Assembly: GCA_022605405.1 (NCBI GenBank)
Contig: JABYQQ010000029.1
Span: 124,001 to 188,000, forward strand
Source of the DNA: Earliella scabrosa
Taxonomy: Eukaryota; Basidiomycota; Agaricomycetes; Polyporales; Polyporaceae
Length of the DNA: 64,000 bases
Direction of reading: 5' to 3'
The translations under genes and the position numbers were made by a program. This document shows, in pieces, positions 22,139 to 34,235 of the stretch. The notes beneath the pieces were generated by a model. The model did not search any database and was not told the origin of the DNA. It was given only the letters and a program-made list of their open reading frames with translations. Every line of letters starts with the position of its first letter. The first letter of the stretch is position 1.

Positions 22139-24590
22139 CTATGAGCGCAGAATTGGTTCATCAAGGAGGACGAGGCTTGGCACAAGCGGTGGGAGAAAGT
22201 TATACAAGAAGCCCGATGAAGAGAGGACGAATTGCAGTGTATCTGGACTGGGGGAGCTCGAGAATACAACAACGAGCGCAGTACGCAGCAGCGCGTCGTA
22301 CGCAGCTCGGAGGCGAGAAGTCGGACAGCGAGTGAGAATATGGCCCTTGTCCTCCACTGCAAAACTTCGAGTCGTCTGACAATAACGGGCTTGAAGGACG
22401 AGACGCAACAGCGCTTCACTACGCACGTCCAGACGGAGCTGGGATTTGCAGACTAAGAGAGGATTCGGGGGATGCGATCCGCTGGCCAAGCGCGCTCGAC
22501 GCTCTGGATGCGACCGCATTCCAGAGCTGAAGAGATGACGCACAACGGAGGAATCGAGGGTCTGGCGGAGCAGCCGGAGCAGACTCCCCGCCGTCGCATT
22601 GCCAGACAGGCAATAGAGTTTTGAAATATCCGAAATGGGCACGTAGTATGTGTTCAACTGATATCGCGCATGGGTGACAACGAGTGGATTGATGACCTCG
22701 AGACCTGGGACAGTCATGCGGTCATGTCCGGGAACAAGGGGTTCCTGCGGCGGACCTCCAGCCCGACCACCATCCAAGGATTTACCCGGCGCAATGCAGC
22801 ACACACCCGATGACAGATGCCTCTGCAGTAACGGTTGCATAGGATCCAAGATGAGACTATCGTCGACCAGCACTGCGAACGTCCCATCCGCGCGAAGAGC
22901 CGTCAGCGCAATGTCCGGGTCAAGAAACGACACGAGCAGGTGGATCCTGTTCTGGTCGAACTTGGACGACTCCGCAATGTCTATGCGCGACGAGGCCACG
23001 AGGCCGAGGTGCGCGCGCACGGCATGATTTGAGACGACGATAAGCACAACGGTGCGGGTGCGTTGGAGATGCTCGCAGGATTCCCAGTACTCAAACCGTT
23101 CCTCCGCATCCGTGTCGCGAGCTGTCGAAGGGGCGTCGACCACGAGATTCGCGGTGATGTCACGACGCGTGGGCTCGGTAGCGTTCGAGAGTATGTTGAC
23201 TTTCATGTACACCTGGTCGTTCTGTCGCCGTCCCTCCAAGGATCGGAGGAGACGAGTGACCATGGCAGATTCTCGAGTCGAGCTGTAATATTCCGCGTCA
23301 GTCCTCACAGTTGACACGAACTCACGAGCGAACCTCACATCAACTCCTGAGGCAGGTCGAGGCTGGAGCCTGCGTCAACCTGGGCACACCTCCGTAGGAA
23401 AGCGAGGTTAGCCATGGACGTGTACCCCTGGATGTCGCTGAAGTCGGGAGTGGTGTCGAGGGCGGAGGTTGGGATGGAATCGGGAATGGTGCCCGTGGTG
23501 AACCAGTCGTGATCCACGATCTCATAGAGCGTGAGTCGTTGGGAAGGATCAGACATTAGTATTGATTGGATGAGCTCTTTGACGAGCGTCGATATGGGGC
23601 GGTCTCCGGGGAACTCGTAGTTGTTGTCACGGATGCGCCTAGGGATACCACGCTCAGAAAGGAGCTTGAGGGAGAAGCGAAGGCAAAGTGCTCACTGATA
23701 TACCCCTTCCAACTTCCTGTGGTGAAAGGGAGGGCGCCCTACGACCATGGTATGGAGAACAACACCTATCGCCCATATGTCGATCTCGAAAGTGTAGTAC
23801 CCTTCTCCGCCTTTGAGTGATAGAACAAGCTCAGGTGCCATGTAGTTCGGTGTGCCGCAGACCTTCCTCAGTTTGTCGGGGGTCGCAAGGTCCGTGGAAA
23901 ACCCGAAGTCGCCCACCTTGACGTTCATGTTGGCGTCCAGGAAGAAATTCCCAAGCTTCAGGTCGCGATGAAGGATCTGCTGGCTGTGTATATACCGTGT
24001 TGCGCCGATGATTTGAACCATGAAGAAGCGGGCTTCGGGCTCAGTAAGTCGCCGTCGATGACGTACCAGATCGTGGAGGGAGCAGTTTGGGCATAGCTCA
24101 AGGACCATGTACACGTTCTCTTCATCCTCGAAGCACTTCCTCAAACGAACAATGTTGGGGTGCTGGAGTGAACTGTGGATCTTGACTTCTCGACGAACCT
24201 TGATAAAAATGGGCCATGACATGAGCTCCGGGTTGTGGGAGTGATCCGATCCGTCCTCACCATGCACTTGGCCCCCTTTGTCTTGAGGGAGGCTTTCGTG
24301 ACGATCTTGCAGGCATATTTTTGTCCGTGGGTATCTCTGACTTCATCAACACGAGCGAAGGCTCCCTAAGCGCACGGGATCACTAGTCAGCTTCTACAGA
24401 TCTTACGCGCGCAGATCCCAGATGGGTGAACCCTCACCTGGCCAAGACTGCCTACACGCGTAAATGTAATGGAACCAGTCTTGTCCGTGATGGTCTGAGG
24501 CGAGGATGAGGGCGACTCGCAGTGATCGGATGAGTTCGAGGACCCTGAGCGCGCTTCAGCCTGAGCCTGCCCTTGCAGACTTCCACCCAT
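22139..24590 (-). CDS. Chimera: Polo-type kinase domain fused to ZNFX1-helicase fragment
   Basis: Exons on the minus strand are 24590-24438, 24365-24261, 24198-23696, 23638-23339 and 23282-22139, giving 734 residues with all phases matching. Residues 1-310 are a Ser/Thr kinase of Polo type: the glycine loop GQGAFARV is split by intron 1, followed by YACK71, E90, HRDLKLGN (D165), DFG (183-185) and GTPNYMAPE. Lys198 stands where PLK1 has its activating Thr210. After VDHDWF the usual polo boxes are missing. Instead the exon ends GAGTTGAT|gtgagg and a 56-nt intron leads into an exon homologous to helicase exon 5 (31423 downwards), with blocks such as LVVDAP, IDIAES and SFLDPD. The parent intron there is 55 nt and has the same phase. 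The last 140 residues match nothing I know. It could be a working chimera or a decaying fusion. Confidence 0.72.
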
Positions 24591-24599
24591 CTTCTAGTA

Positions 24600-25030
24600 C
24601 TAGCGTGAGATGATAGGAGCGGATGTCCGTGACTCGAAACGAAAGTCGATCCGTTTTGAAATGGTTCTGCTGGTCGTTAGAGATCGAGTGTAGTTCACAT
24701 GAGCCATGACTTTTATATAATAGAAATGCTGTGTACTCCGTGAGTACCATTACGGCGATGCTTCCACCCTGGAAGAGCTTGAGGCAGTTCAAGGTGATCA
24801 TCTGTCCTAGATGGCCCAAGATGGGGCAAGCGAGTCAAATCATATAAGTAGGCGCCTTCTCCCTGCGACAGCAACGTGGGCGCGCGCTGGACAGGGTCTT
24901 CGACAACACATACACGCTGACCGCTGATCTCCGATCGATACTGACTCGCGTCGGTCTGCAGCGGGACTACGACTCGTCCGCTGGCCCTTAATCTGTAGTA
25001 GAGGTCCCAAGACAACAACAATGATCAATG
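24600..25030 (-). pseudogene. Possible polo-box relic upstream of the kinase
   Basis: In the frame covering 24819-24556 the translation holds GGSIAVMVLTEYTAFLLY, which resembles the core strand pattern of a polo box (DGSVGVLFNDST.LVL in Polo kinases). It is followed by FKTDRLS, like F(R/K)TYRLS of a polo box. Just upstream, in another frame, DLTRLPHL recalls the DELARLPYL linker between polo boxes. The frames do not join, there is no start codon and no splice pattern, so at best this is a remnant of the C-terminal half of another Polo kinase. Chance similarity cannot be excluded without an alignment. Confidence 0.35.
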
Positions 25031-25092
25031 AAGGCCACGTATACGTACACAGCAGCTCTAGGGACTAGCGTCATGATGATCGCAGTGCCACC

Positions 25093-28000
25093 CTACTCAT
25101 CGCGATTCCATGAGTAACGTCCGTCAGCAACGCCTTGCCTCTTCGCAATTGCTTCTAGCTCCTTGTTGCGCGTGTTCGATGAGTCGATGGAATGATGGGA
25201 GCCTCCAATAGGTGCCTTGCATTCAGGACAGCGAGCCCTCTCCATCGCTCCGCCGCACTGAGTTGAGTACGTCTCCTAATGAGGAAGGACTCGCTTGTGA
25301 AGTAGTCGGTAAGACGTACCTCCGTGATGACGAACGTATGACCATTCTGACAATTGTAGAAGTGGCCGCGGTGTGCTGCGCGGACTGAGCGTGAGCATTG
25401 GGGAGGCAGAATATGAGGACGACAGGACGCACGGAAGTTGAAGGACCGCACGATGTCCTCGAGCTCCTGCGTCGACAGCGGCTGGTACACACCGCCCTTG
25501 ACAACGAAGTCCTTCAGCGCATCGCACTCGCTCTCCCACGTCGCGACCTTCTTTCGGCAGTTCTCGGTCAGCCACTTCTGCGCCTCGTGCTGGTCCTCCA
25601 AGCTCAAAGTAGACGGCAGAGCACGCAGGTACTCCCCTCTGATATGCGTTGATTCTTGCAACATGAGAAGCTTGAACGCGTTCACCTTCTTCACCAGCCT
25701 GTCCCGTGCGGCTACATCGAACGCGTCCGTCCTGACCAATTCCGCCCGCTCGCATGTCGTTTCCCACCGGGACTGCTCGAACCTGAACCGTAGCTTGTGC
25801 ACAGACGCGCGAACCACCTGTCTCGCCGCCGATGACTCCTGCGCGAGAGCCCCTGCCTTCTGCGCGTCGGTGACACACGATTGGTACAGGAAGCTCACGA
25901 ACGACGTCCACCGCGCTCGATGCTGCACCGCGTCCGGGTCGTCCTGGGTCGCGGCAAATGGAAGACTCTCTACGCGAGCCTGTGCAAGCTGAGCGATGAA
26001 CGCGCGGATCTCAAGCGAGAGGAAGTACGCCTCGATCTGGAAGCGCACGTCGGCCTTCGGCGGCGGTTGGCCGATCTTGTGGTCGACGATGGCGAGGGCG
26101 AGCGGTTCGGGCGTGTCTGTCGCCCGCGTGGGGTCGTTCGCGAGCTCTTGCAGCTCGAGGCGGTAGAGCGTGGTGAGCGCGGCCTCGTATGCCTTGACGT
26201 GCGCCCCGCGCGTGGTCGCGATCTTCACTATGGTGCGGTACTTTCTCATGATGGGCTTGACGACTTCGTTCCACGCGCGTGCTTCCTCCAGAATGATGCC
26301 ATGGGCGGTCTGCATCCCATTCACATCGAAAGCCTCCGCAGGAAGAGGGCCGTTGAGATCCGCGTACGAGCCAGGCTCTTTGGGTTTCGGGGGCTTCTCC
26401 TCGTCCGCCACCTTGAACTGCAGCTTCTTGACTTGCTCCTGAGAGGTGGACATCGTCGCTGTGAACTCGGCGATCACTGGAGTGCAGGCTTCGAGCGCGC
26501 GCGACATCGTGCCCGCGACGTTCTGCTCGAGGATATCCAGCGTCGCCCGCTTCGTCACTCGTCCGTAGCGGAGTGCGGAGATTGGGCCGCGACATGTCGG
26601 GCAAGTAGGAGGAGTCTGATAGTTGACGGGTGGCGCCTTGGTAGAGAGGAAGCGACCCATCTCGTCGACGTGGTAGTACTCCTGCATGTTGCAATGGCCG
26701 TCCAGTGTCTCGACCGTGAAGATGTGGCTGCATGCGAGGGCGATGAGGCGTTCGCCGATGTCATTGGAGGCAAGATCGATATCAGAAAGCGGACGTTGCA
26801 GAATGAAGTCTACGATGTCGGCCTGGCGTCCCTTTGGAAGACAAATGACGCATTTCTGGGTCTCGCATGGTTCGCCGCACACTATCATTACAACAGCCAT
26901 CAATCACGGCCCGCACCGCCGTGGCGCACGTTTACTCACCTGAAGGACAAGGGTGCCCGCACTTCAACGTCTTCTCGCAGGGCTCATCGCATGGCAAACG
27001 CGAACAGATCTGGGGAGGCCAACGGTGAGCTCGCAAGGGCTATGCGAGAGGCGAAAACCCATACCGAGCCACAGAGGACAGGGCATGTCATGTGCGCGCA
27101 CGTCCAGACACACGGTTCCATACAAGGTGCGCAAGGTTCGGAACATGGCTTCTTGCACTTGTTGTGTACGCACTGCTGACGACACGTCTCTTTGCACGAA
27201 GAGTTACAATCCTGATCCTTTGGGTGACACTTCGAGCGGCATTCGTGTTCGCAGTAGAGAAGACGTTCGCATGGATGATCCTTATGATGAGTACGGAGAA
27301 CCTTGCCGGCGGTTCGAGGTTCGATTCCTGACTTCTCTAGAGTGAGCGACCGACAGCTGGAGCATCCTGCCTTGCATGTCTTCGTGCAGCATGAAAGGGT
27401 GCCTCCACACGGCTCGGAGCACCAGACGGTGCTCGGATCGCGATGACACTCCGTCCTGGCCGAGTGTTCGCACCCTGGCAGCTTCTTAACGACCTTCGTG
27501 TCGCACTGAACGGATGCGAGGTCTTCGAGCTGGTAGCTGGTATGCATCTGTATCAGAACAGCCCTCTGCCAGGCAGACATTGTAGTCCACTCACCATGCC
27601 ACCTTCGGCGCGATGTGTCCGCAGGGCAGAGGGACGGCGTACATTGGGAACTCGCACCTCCCACAATCGTCCGAGCACCGCTTCGAGCAAGGATGTTTCC
27701 TCGGACACGGAGTGCGGTTGCAAGGAGCCATGCATTTTGTGCTGCGATGGTTGTCGAGAACAGTGTGGCACTAGCGTGCAGTATAAGCAAATACAGGATG
27801 TCTGAGGTTAAGGTACATACCGCAGAGGGACAGATATGGCCACAGGAGAGTCGAGCGTCACACGGGAGAACGCATCCACCCGCTGGCGCATAGAGCGGGA
27901 TCTCGCCAGGTTTGGTGATCAATTTTGCCTTCTCAGGGTGCCTTGGACAGATGATAGGCAGCGCGCTGCCAATCTGATCCCTGGCCTCCATTTCGTCAAG

Positions 28001-31000
28001 TATGGTAGACCATGTCGAGTTCTGGCGCAAGTTCGTCGCGTTCCCAAAGACGTAGAGGCCGTGCTTCGCCCTAGAGAGCGCCACATTGATGCGGTTGGGG
28101 CTCTATAACGCCGCGCATGAACTCGTCAGGTTCGGTCGCTCGTCAGTCAAGCAATACTAACCTTGAGGAATCCAATCGATGCAGAGTTGGTGTCGATTTG
28201 CCCCGAATTCCGCACAAGCGAAACGATCACGATCTTCGCTTCTTGCCCTTGAAAGATGTCGACGGTTCCAAGACGGACCTGTGAATTTGTTCAGAAGAGG
28301 GATGGCATCTCCGCCGACCCGAATATACTGACGTGCTTCGTGACGAGAACCTCCTCGTACTCCACATTGTCTTCCTCCATCCCCTGGCGGGCGAGCTGTT
28401 CGGCATCCCTCTCGTCGACGGCGACGGCGATCTTGAGGTCACGCAGCGCAGCGCGCACTTTCTGTAGCTGACCAAGGTACGCGCACAGGACCGCAATATC
28501 GCCTTGACCGTTGTACACCCCTTGACGGAGGAAGTACAAGACGAGGTCTTTGATCATGTTCACCTGAAAGACGTGTGAGAATCGGCGTAGCAAGGCACAT
28601 AGGATCGCTTACTTCGAACTGGTTGAACTTTGAGACGGAATCTTCCGTGCCGTTCTCCTTGTTGAGGTGGTTGAAAAAGAAGACGTCTTTCTGTACGCCT
28701 TGCACGGAGGGATACTGACAGACGATCTCGTTGTCCTCAAGCTTGGGGTAGAGAATCTCCCTGATGACATCTTGTCAGCAGGGGAGGGAATGGTGCGGAG
28801 GCAGAACTTACCGGATGAAGTGCGAGATTGTCGGACGCATCCGACGCTGTACGTTGATCTGCGACATCGGGTATCCCGTGTCCGAAAGCCGCTCCATGAG
28901 AGAGCGGTCGAACTTGTACAGCTCGTTTCCAATTGCGCTATCCATCGACAGAGCTGATTGGCTTGCTGTTAGAGCGGAGGCATGGTCTATGTAAGTATAT
29001 GGGTGACGTACGATATGTAGCCAGTGTTGGACGCAGTTGACGAGGATCTCCAATGCAGATGAGGTGATGTACTGTCCGTAGCAATGAATCGACCTGCACG
29101 TTAATAGGATTCGGTGGGTAGCTCACCGGACGGCACGAGTGAGGCAAGAATGTGAGCCTCGAGGACCTGGCCGGCTTCCTCGACCATGAGAACTCGAGGA
29201 TCGATGCTCTGGAATGATATGAAGTGAGCGCCACCCTTATGTCAACAAGAAGCATCTTACACTGAGAAGCGAAGTCAAGGATGCGGCCCCTGGGCAATCG
29301 CAATCACGCCATTAGGAGGGCAGCTGCGATACTGGATCAACGCACGTACCGGTGGTGGTACAAGCGATGAGATCTGTCCCGCTGAGAATACGACGCCGAA
29401 CCTGCAGGGCCGTAGTGAGATGGAAGTATACAAATCAAGAGAGTCACTAGTTCAGTACCTCATCCCGCATCTCATCGTACGCTTTGCAGGCGTCCTCGTA
29501 TCGCTTCTTGAGGCTCTTGTATTGATCGAGGTTAGAGGAGTAAGCCAGGGACCGGATCTTGCGCTCCCAGTCCTCCGCGAGCGTCGCGCGCTCCGGTGCC
29601 GACATTAGCCAGACGTTGGGGAAGGTGAGCAGGTCCCCTAGCTGTCGGTTCTTCGCCGGGACAGGAGGCATCCCTGCGAAACCCAAGGAAGCAAAGAAAG
29701 CTGGAGGATCGGTGAGGAACGACTGAGGGCCCTCCGGCGGAGCATCATCAGCGCGCTGCTTGCCCTTCGCCTTCCCTTTAGACTTGGTGGATTGGGCGGG
29801 GACACTGGGTCGTTGCTGAATGAACGCGAGGTCGAACCCCTCTCGCCAGATACCGTAGAGCGTCCGCGAGACAGACGAGTCGACGTCGGGCTTCTTCCCT
29901 TTCTTGCTGTGTCTAACCTCTTGGAATTCGCCTTCCACTTCTTCCTCCTGCCACTTGAGCTTCGCGAGCTCGGCGATCCAGAAGGGCGGCATGTTGAACG
30001 CGTCCTCGTGCTCGGGGTAGTGGATGTGCAGGTACTTCTCGATCTTGGGCCAGTTCAGGCGGGGAAGTCGAATCGACGTCATCGTCTTGGTCATCTGCTC
30101 CTCGAGGTCCTTCATCTGCGCGTACTGTCGCTTGATGGAACGGTCGAGCGTGGGGGCGTTCGCTAGCCTCTCGAGCTTGTCGAGAGTGTACTCCGCGATA
30201 CGCTCGTCGGATGAGCGCGTACCCAGTCGGACGACCTTCTGCGTGATACCGGCGTCCAGGACGGAGGTGACCATGTGGTCGAGGGCGTGGTTCGTGTACG
30301 CAATGAGGACTGTGATGGTTCGGTTCATCGTGAGTATAGGGCCATTTCAGCATGTCTTTGACTCACCGATGGGTCGGATCTTGCTAGCAAAGAGGATTCG
30401 CAGGATCTCCTTCGCGGTGAAACTCTGTCATGAGCGGCGGTCAGCAAGCATCCGTCTAGTAGCAGCGCGACAGAACATACTTTTCCGGTTCCTGGCGGAC
30501 TACAAGGGCATGTGTCAGTTCTAAGCACAAGCAAAGGTCGTTGAGACAGATCTCACCCTTGAATGAGCGACACCTCCCGCATCAAGGAGTCAACAACAGC
30601 TTCGGCTTGGCTTGGATCGAGAATGCTGCGTCTCTTTAACTGATCTCGCGCTCGGGCGATGGCAAGAGGGTTTGTAATGTCGAGATCCGAGATGACCATA
30701 CCCTGCTTCGCCAGGCATTGCAAGTTGAACTTGAATCCCGGCACCGTCGCGTACTTGGGCGGATCGACCCGAACGCCCTCCAACGACCCCCCAGGCGCGA
30801 TGTATCGCGCAAACGGGATGTCATTCGGCTCCGTCGCCTGGAGCTTCTGCAAGAACGGCCGCACGGACTCGAACATGACGCCATTGTCGACCAGCACCGC
30901 GAACGTGCCCTTGTTCACGCAGAGCTTGTCTCCGCGGAGCGCCATGAGCTCGACGTCCGGGTCAAAGAACGACACGCGCAGCTGGACCCGTCTCGGATGG

Positions 31001-33165
31001 AACTTGGTCGACTCGGCGATGTCCCTGCCAAAGGAGGCAACGACGCCGAGGTACGCGCGCACGGTGCGGGTCGCGCCCGAGACGACGACGAGCATGACGA
31101 GGCTGGAGCCTTGGAGGCGCTTGCTGTGGTCCCAGTACCCGAATCGCGTCTTCTGGTCCTTGTCGCGCGCGGCTGCCACTGGAGGGGCGTCGACGATGAG
31201 GGTGACGGTGACGCCGCGACGGGTGGCCTCGGGCGGCTTGAACAGGAACTCGACATTGGTGTATACCTGGAAGAAGACCGAATCGCGTCCGGATGTGCGG
31301 TATGCGCCACCCTGTGTGTTCACGAGCTGCTCGAGCTTCGTCTTCTCGTTGTTGTGTCGTCGGCCCTCCCAGATCTTGAGAAGATCGTCGTGGATAACCG
31401 TGACGGACCCTCGAGTCGTCGAGCTAGAGGTGCTTCCGTCAGAACGTGAATAGACCATCAATTACTGACTAGGCTCACATCAGCTCCTCACGCAGCAGGC
31501 GGAATTGGATGTCAAGATGGCGTTCCATGGAGCCCACTGGGAGGTGGTGTGGCGCATTCGGACTGAACACGGGCATGTAAGGTGCAACGGGCGAGAACAG
31601 TTCTGCATGAGTAGGGGCGATGCGGATATCCTCGATCGCCTCGAAGTCGTTGTCGTGCCGAGGTCCGCTCGCGCGAAGGTCTCCAGGGGGATCGTACGTC
31701 TGTGCAAGCTGCGCGATGCGCGCCTGGTCCCTCTGCTCCCGCGTCACGGCCGACTTTGGCGGGCCGTTCTGGAGTCGTAGGACCACGCCGCTCTCTCGTT
31801 CGACGATGGCGACGAGGCGGTAGATCTCCTCGCGGATGTAGTTGATCGCGAGGTTGCGCTGCACCTCCGGTGCGGAGGAGATGGGGTCTTCAAAACGAGG
31901 AGGGGATGCGGAGACGTCGCTTGCCCACGTTTCGAACCAGTCCGCAAACACCTGCATGTACTGGGGGACCTCGGAGTGACTGCGAATGCCATCCTTGTAC
32001 CGGTTGAAATACCTACAGATGCGACTCGATCAGTATGGTCCTTCCGACGTTTCAAAACAAGATACGGACTGGAGGAAGACGGTTGCCAGGGTCCTGAAGA
32101 CCGCGACGCCATCGATAGAGTTCTGCAGCGATGCCGTGAGGTTGGCAGTTGTATCCTTCCATGTCTTGTTTGTCATCATAGCGGCTAGGCAGGAGCGCAG
32201 GGTGGAGAATATATATTCGTGGTTGTTCTTAATCATGGCGTACAAGATGCTACGTATCGAATGTTCATCGTCATGGCGGCGTGGAGTGTATTACGGGACT
32301 TACTTGATATTGCTGTGCAGCGTTGACTTCAAGATCAAGTCGGAGGAGAAAAATTGGAAGATGGGGAAATAGCCCCTCTGGAACGACAAGGCACGTGTGT
32401 GGAAGCCAATGGCGACGTTGACTGGATCGAATTGGAGTACATCGCCGATGCGATGGAGAGTGTTGCCCTGCACGTGTTCGGATTCGGCGACGAGCTCTCG
32501 GGTCATCACTGAGGCCTGACGCACCTTCACGACGACTTCCAAAAACTCTTGCGCACTTGCCGTGTTCTGTTAAAGATGAGATGATCAGTGAGAGAGGTAC
32601 GATGCTCCGCCGGTAGTCAACGTACCCATGACTTGTTCCTGTCATTCACGCTAGCGAGTACGCGGACGAATGCCTGTACCTGTGCGGCCGAGTCGAACCG
32701 ATAGCGCTCCGCGAGAAAGTCTTTGAGGTAATTGTGTACCTCGCTAGGGTTTAGGTTGTGCCGGTCCTCGGGCACGGACCCAGCGCCAATTGCGAGGCCC
32801 TCTGGCGAAAAGAAGTCGACGGCGCTATCCTCGTCGGGTGCTGCGGTAGCGTCCTCGGCGGCTTGGTTCGCCCCTCCCGCCTGCTGGACGTGACGGTACG
32901 AGCACTCAAACCCTCTCGCACACGCCCCACTGGTCCAGAAGAATTGACAGACGTTTCGAGGGACGCCGCTGGGAGGCTTATTGGGAGTTCTTGGAGATGG
33001 AGGTCCTGGTGTATGGGAGCGACTGCGGGATGGAGAGGACGCGGGAGAGGGTGCACCCCGAGACGAGGAAGGCCCGCCACGAGTATGCGAGAACTTGCAT
33101 CTCTCACCAAACCGACATTTCCCTGTAGCTTCGTAGAGCTTACACGTCCCTGATTTCGGGGGCAT
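25093..33165 (-). CDS. ZNFX1/SAD-3/Hrr1-like SF1 RNA helicase with zinc fingers
   Basis: A many-exon gene (about 20) of roughly 2,200-2,300 residues. Exon 1 (33165-32626) has two CCCH fingers (CX8CX5CX3H). Exons 2-5 (to 30557) are the long helical ZNFX1 N-terminal region. Walker A GPPGTGK lies on a 19-nt exon (30499-30481). Then come YTNHALDH (about 30290), the Walker B-like VEEAGQ (about 29190), GDPRQLRP (about 29050), QRRMRP (about 28830), VDIFQGQEA (about 28250) and SRAKHGLYVFG (about 28060). NFX1-type Cys/His repeats fill about 27900-26880. The last exons hold an RZ-type finger (CQNGHTF, then CGGAMERARCPEC after a phase-0 intron 25319-25258) and stop at 25093. S. pombe Hrr1 and N. crassa SAD-3 of this family work with RNA-dependent RNA polymerase in silencing, so an RNAi role is inferred. 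One junction near 27600 is uncertain (a weak gtggca donor is needed). Confidence 0.88.
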
Positions 33166-33459
33166 GAGGCGAGGGTCGAACTTGTAACACCAAGATGAGT
33201 CTGGAAGGGGAGTCGGAGGTGAGACTAGTCGACGAGGGAAGATGGAGGTTGGAGACAAGAGATGGAGATCGCCCGAAGTGGTCTCTTACTCATGTCGACA
33301 ACGTCCGCCTCATGCCCTCACTCGAGACACACCGGCGGATCGAACCTTGTCTACTATCGGACGCGCTCTGACACCTGGCGCTCACATCCGTCTCCATATC
33401 CGCCAATAATACTCCTGTTCGTAGCCTCCGTCAATGCGACCGTCGGTGTACGCCTCCAG

Positions 33460-34235
33460 TCATGCTGCAGTGCTTCCACAACGGTATATTAGCATGGATC
33501 TGGGATATAAACCGACAGAACGACTAACGAGCAGATGTTGTGTTAGGGCCTCGCGCAGTAGGATCGGCATTGCAATGCCTTTGTCCAAATTCGAAAATTT
33601 TGTCGAGCGACTGATTCGCGAAGAACGGCAGTGAGCTCCGCAGGAGCGGACCTGGGAGTAAGTGTTGGTACTAAAATCCAGGGGCGGTATCAGTATCTGG
33701 CGGAGGACGCACTCTTGTGCAGAGCACGATGAGATCGTCAGCCGTGTGAGAGTGAGCGGATGGTTTCTCCAGATATCATTGTTAAGCAACTTTCCAAAGT
33801 AACGGGTCGCTACGGCGATAGCCTTAGCGTCTCGAGTAGTAAGTGCGCTCAGGCTACTACGAGCAAGGCGAAGGGCCGTGACGTGACAGTACCTGTGAGT
33901 AGGAGTGTCTCGCTGAGTACGTTCAAGACGATTCAAGGTGAGAGGTCGAACATACCGGGCACTGCTCGTCATACTATTGGACAGATTCTTGAACCACTGG
34001 CAGCTGTCATAACTTCTTGCTAGCAAGTTGACGAGCTTGCTGCCACGTGTCGGACGCCCGATACGCTCATTACCGCTGCACACTCGCGGTCTGGGACGTC
34101 TAAGCTCAATTATGACCTCTTCATTCGTGCCGCATATCGTGAGCACGACTTCGGAAGTCGACAGAGGGAGTCAAGCCTCCAAGTAAGGCTCGAACGAGTC
34201 GAAGTCGGAAGTTCGAACCATCGTCGTTGTTTGGC
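33460..34235 (-). other. Possible hypothetical gene or pseudogene
   Basis: A minus-strand frame of 228 codons (34146-33460) has non-random composition and contains a plausible intron, with donor gtatgttc near 33953 and acceptor ctcacag near 33895, after which VTALRLARSSLSALTT continues. An upstream ATG near 34235 opens a 16-codon frame that hits TGA just before this segment, as if a base had been lost. I recognise no domain. It lies between the helicase and the GH10 gene and has no clear TATA box. It could be a decayed gene or chance. Confidence 0.3.

Noticed and set aside
22139..22560. Tail of the kinase chimera containing GHILTRCP, like the C-terminal Cys/His segment of LINE ORF2
   Set aside because: Only a short match; the rest shows no reverse transcriptase or RNase H similarity, so no LINE fragment is claimed.
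25881..27179. 432-codon plus-strand open frame
   Set aside because: It is the exact antisense of helicase exons coding for the NFX1 and C-terminal regions; Arg/Leu/Asp-rich composition is typical of such shadows.
27311..27325. ggttcgattcc, a perfect tRNA B-box
   Set aside because: It lies in a helicase exon and no A-box or foldable cloverleaf precedes it.
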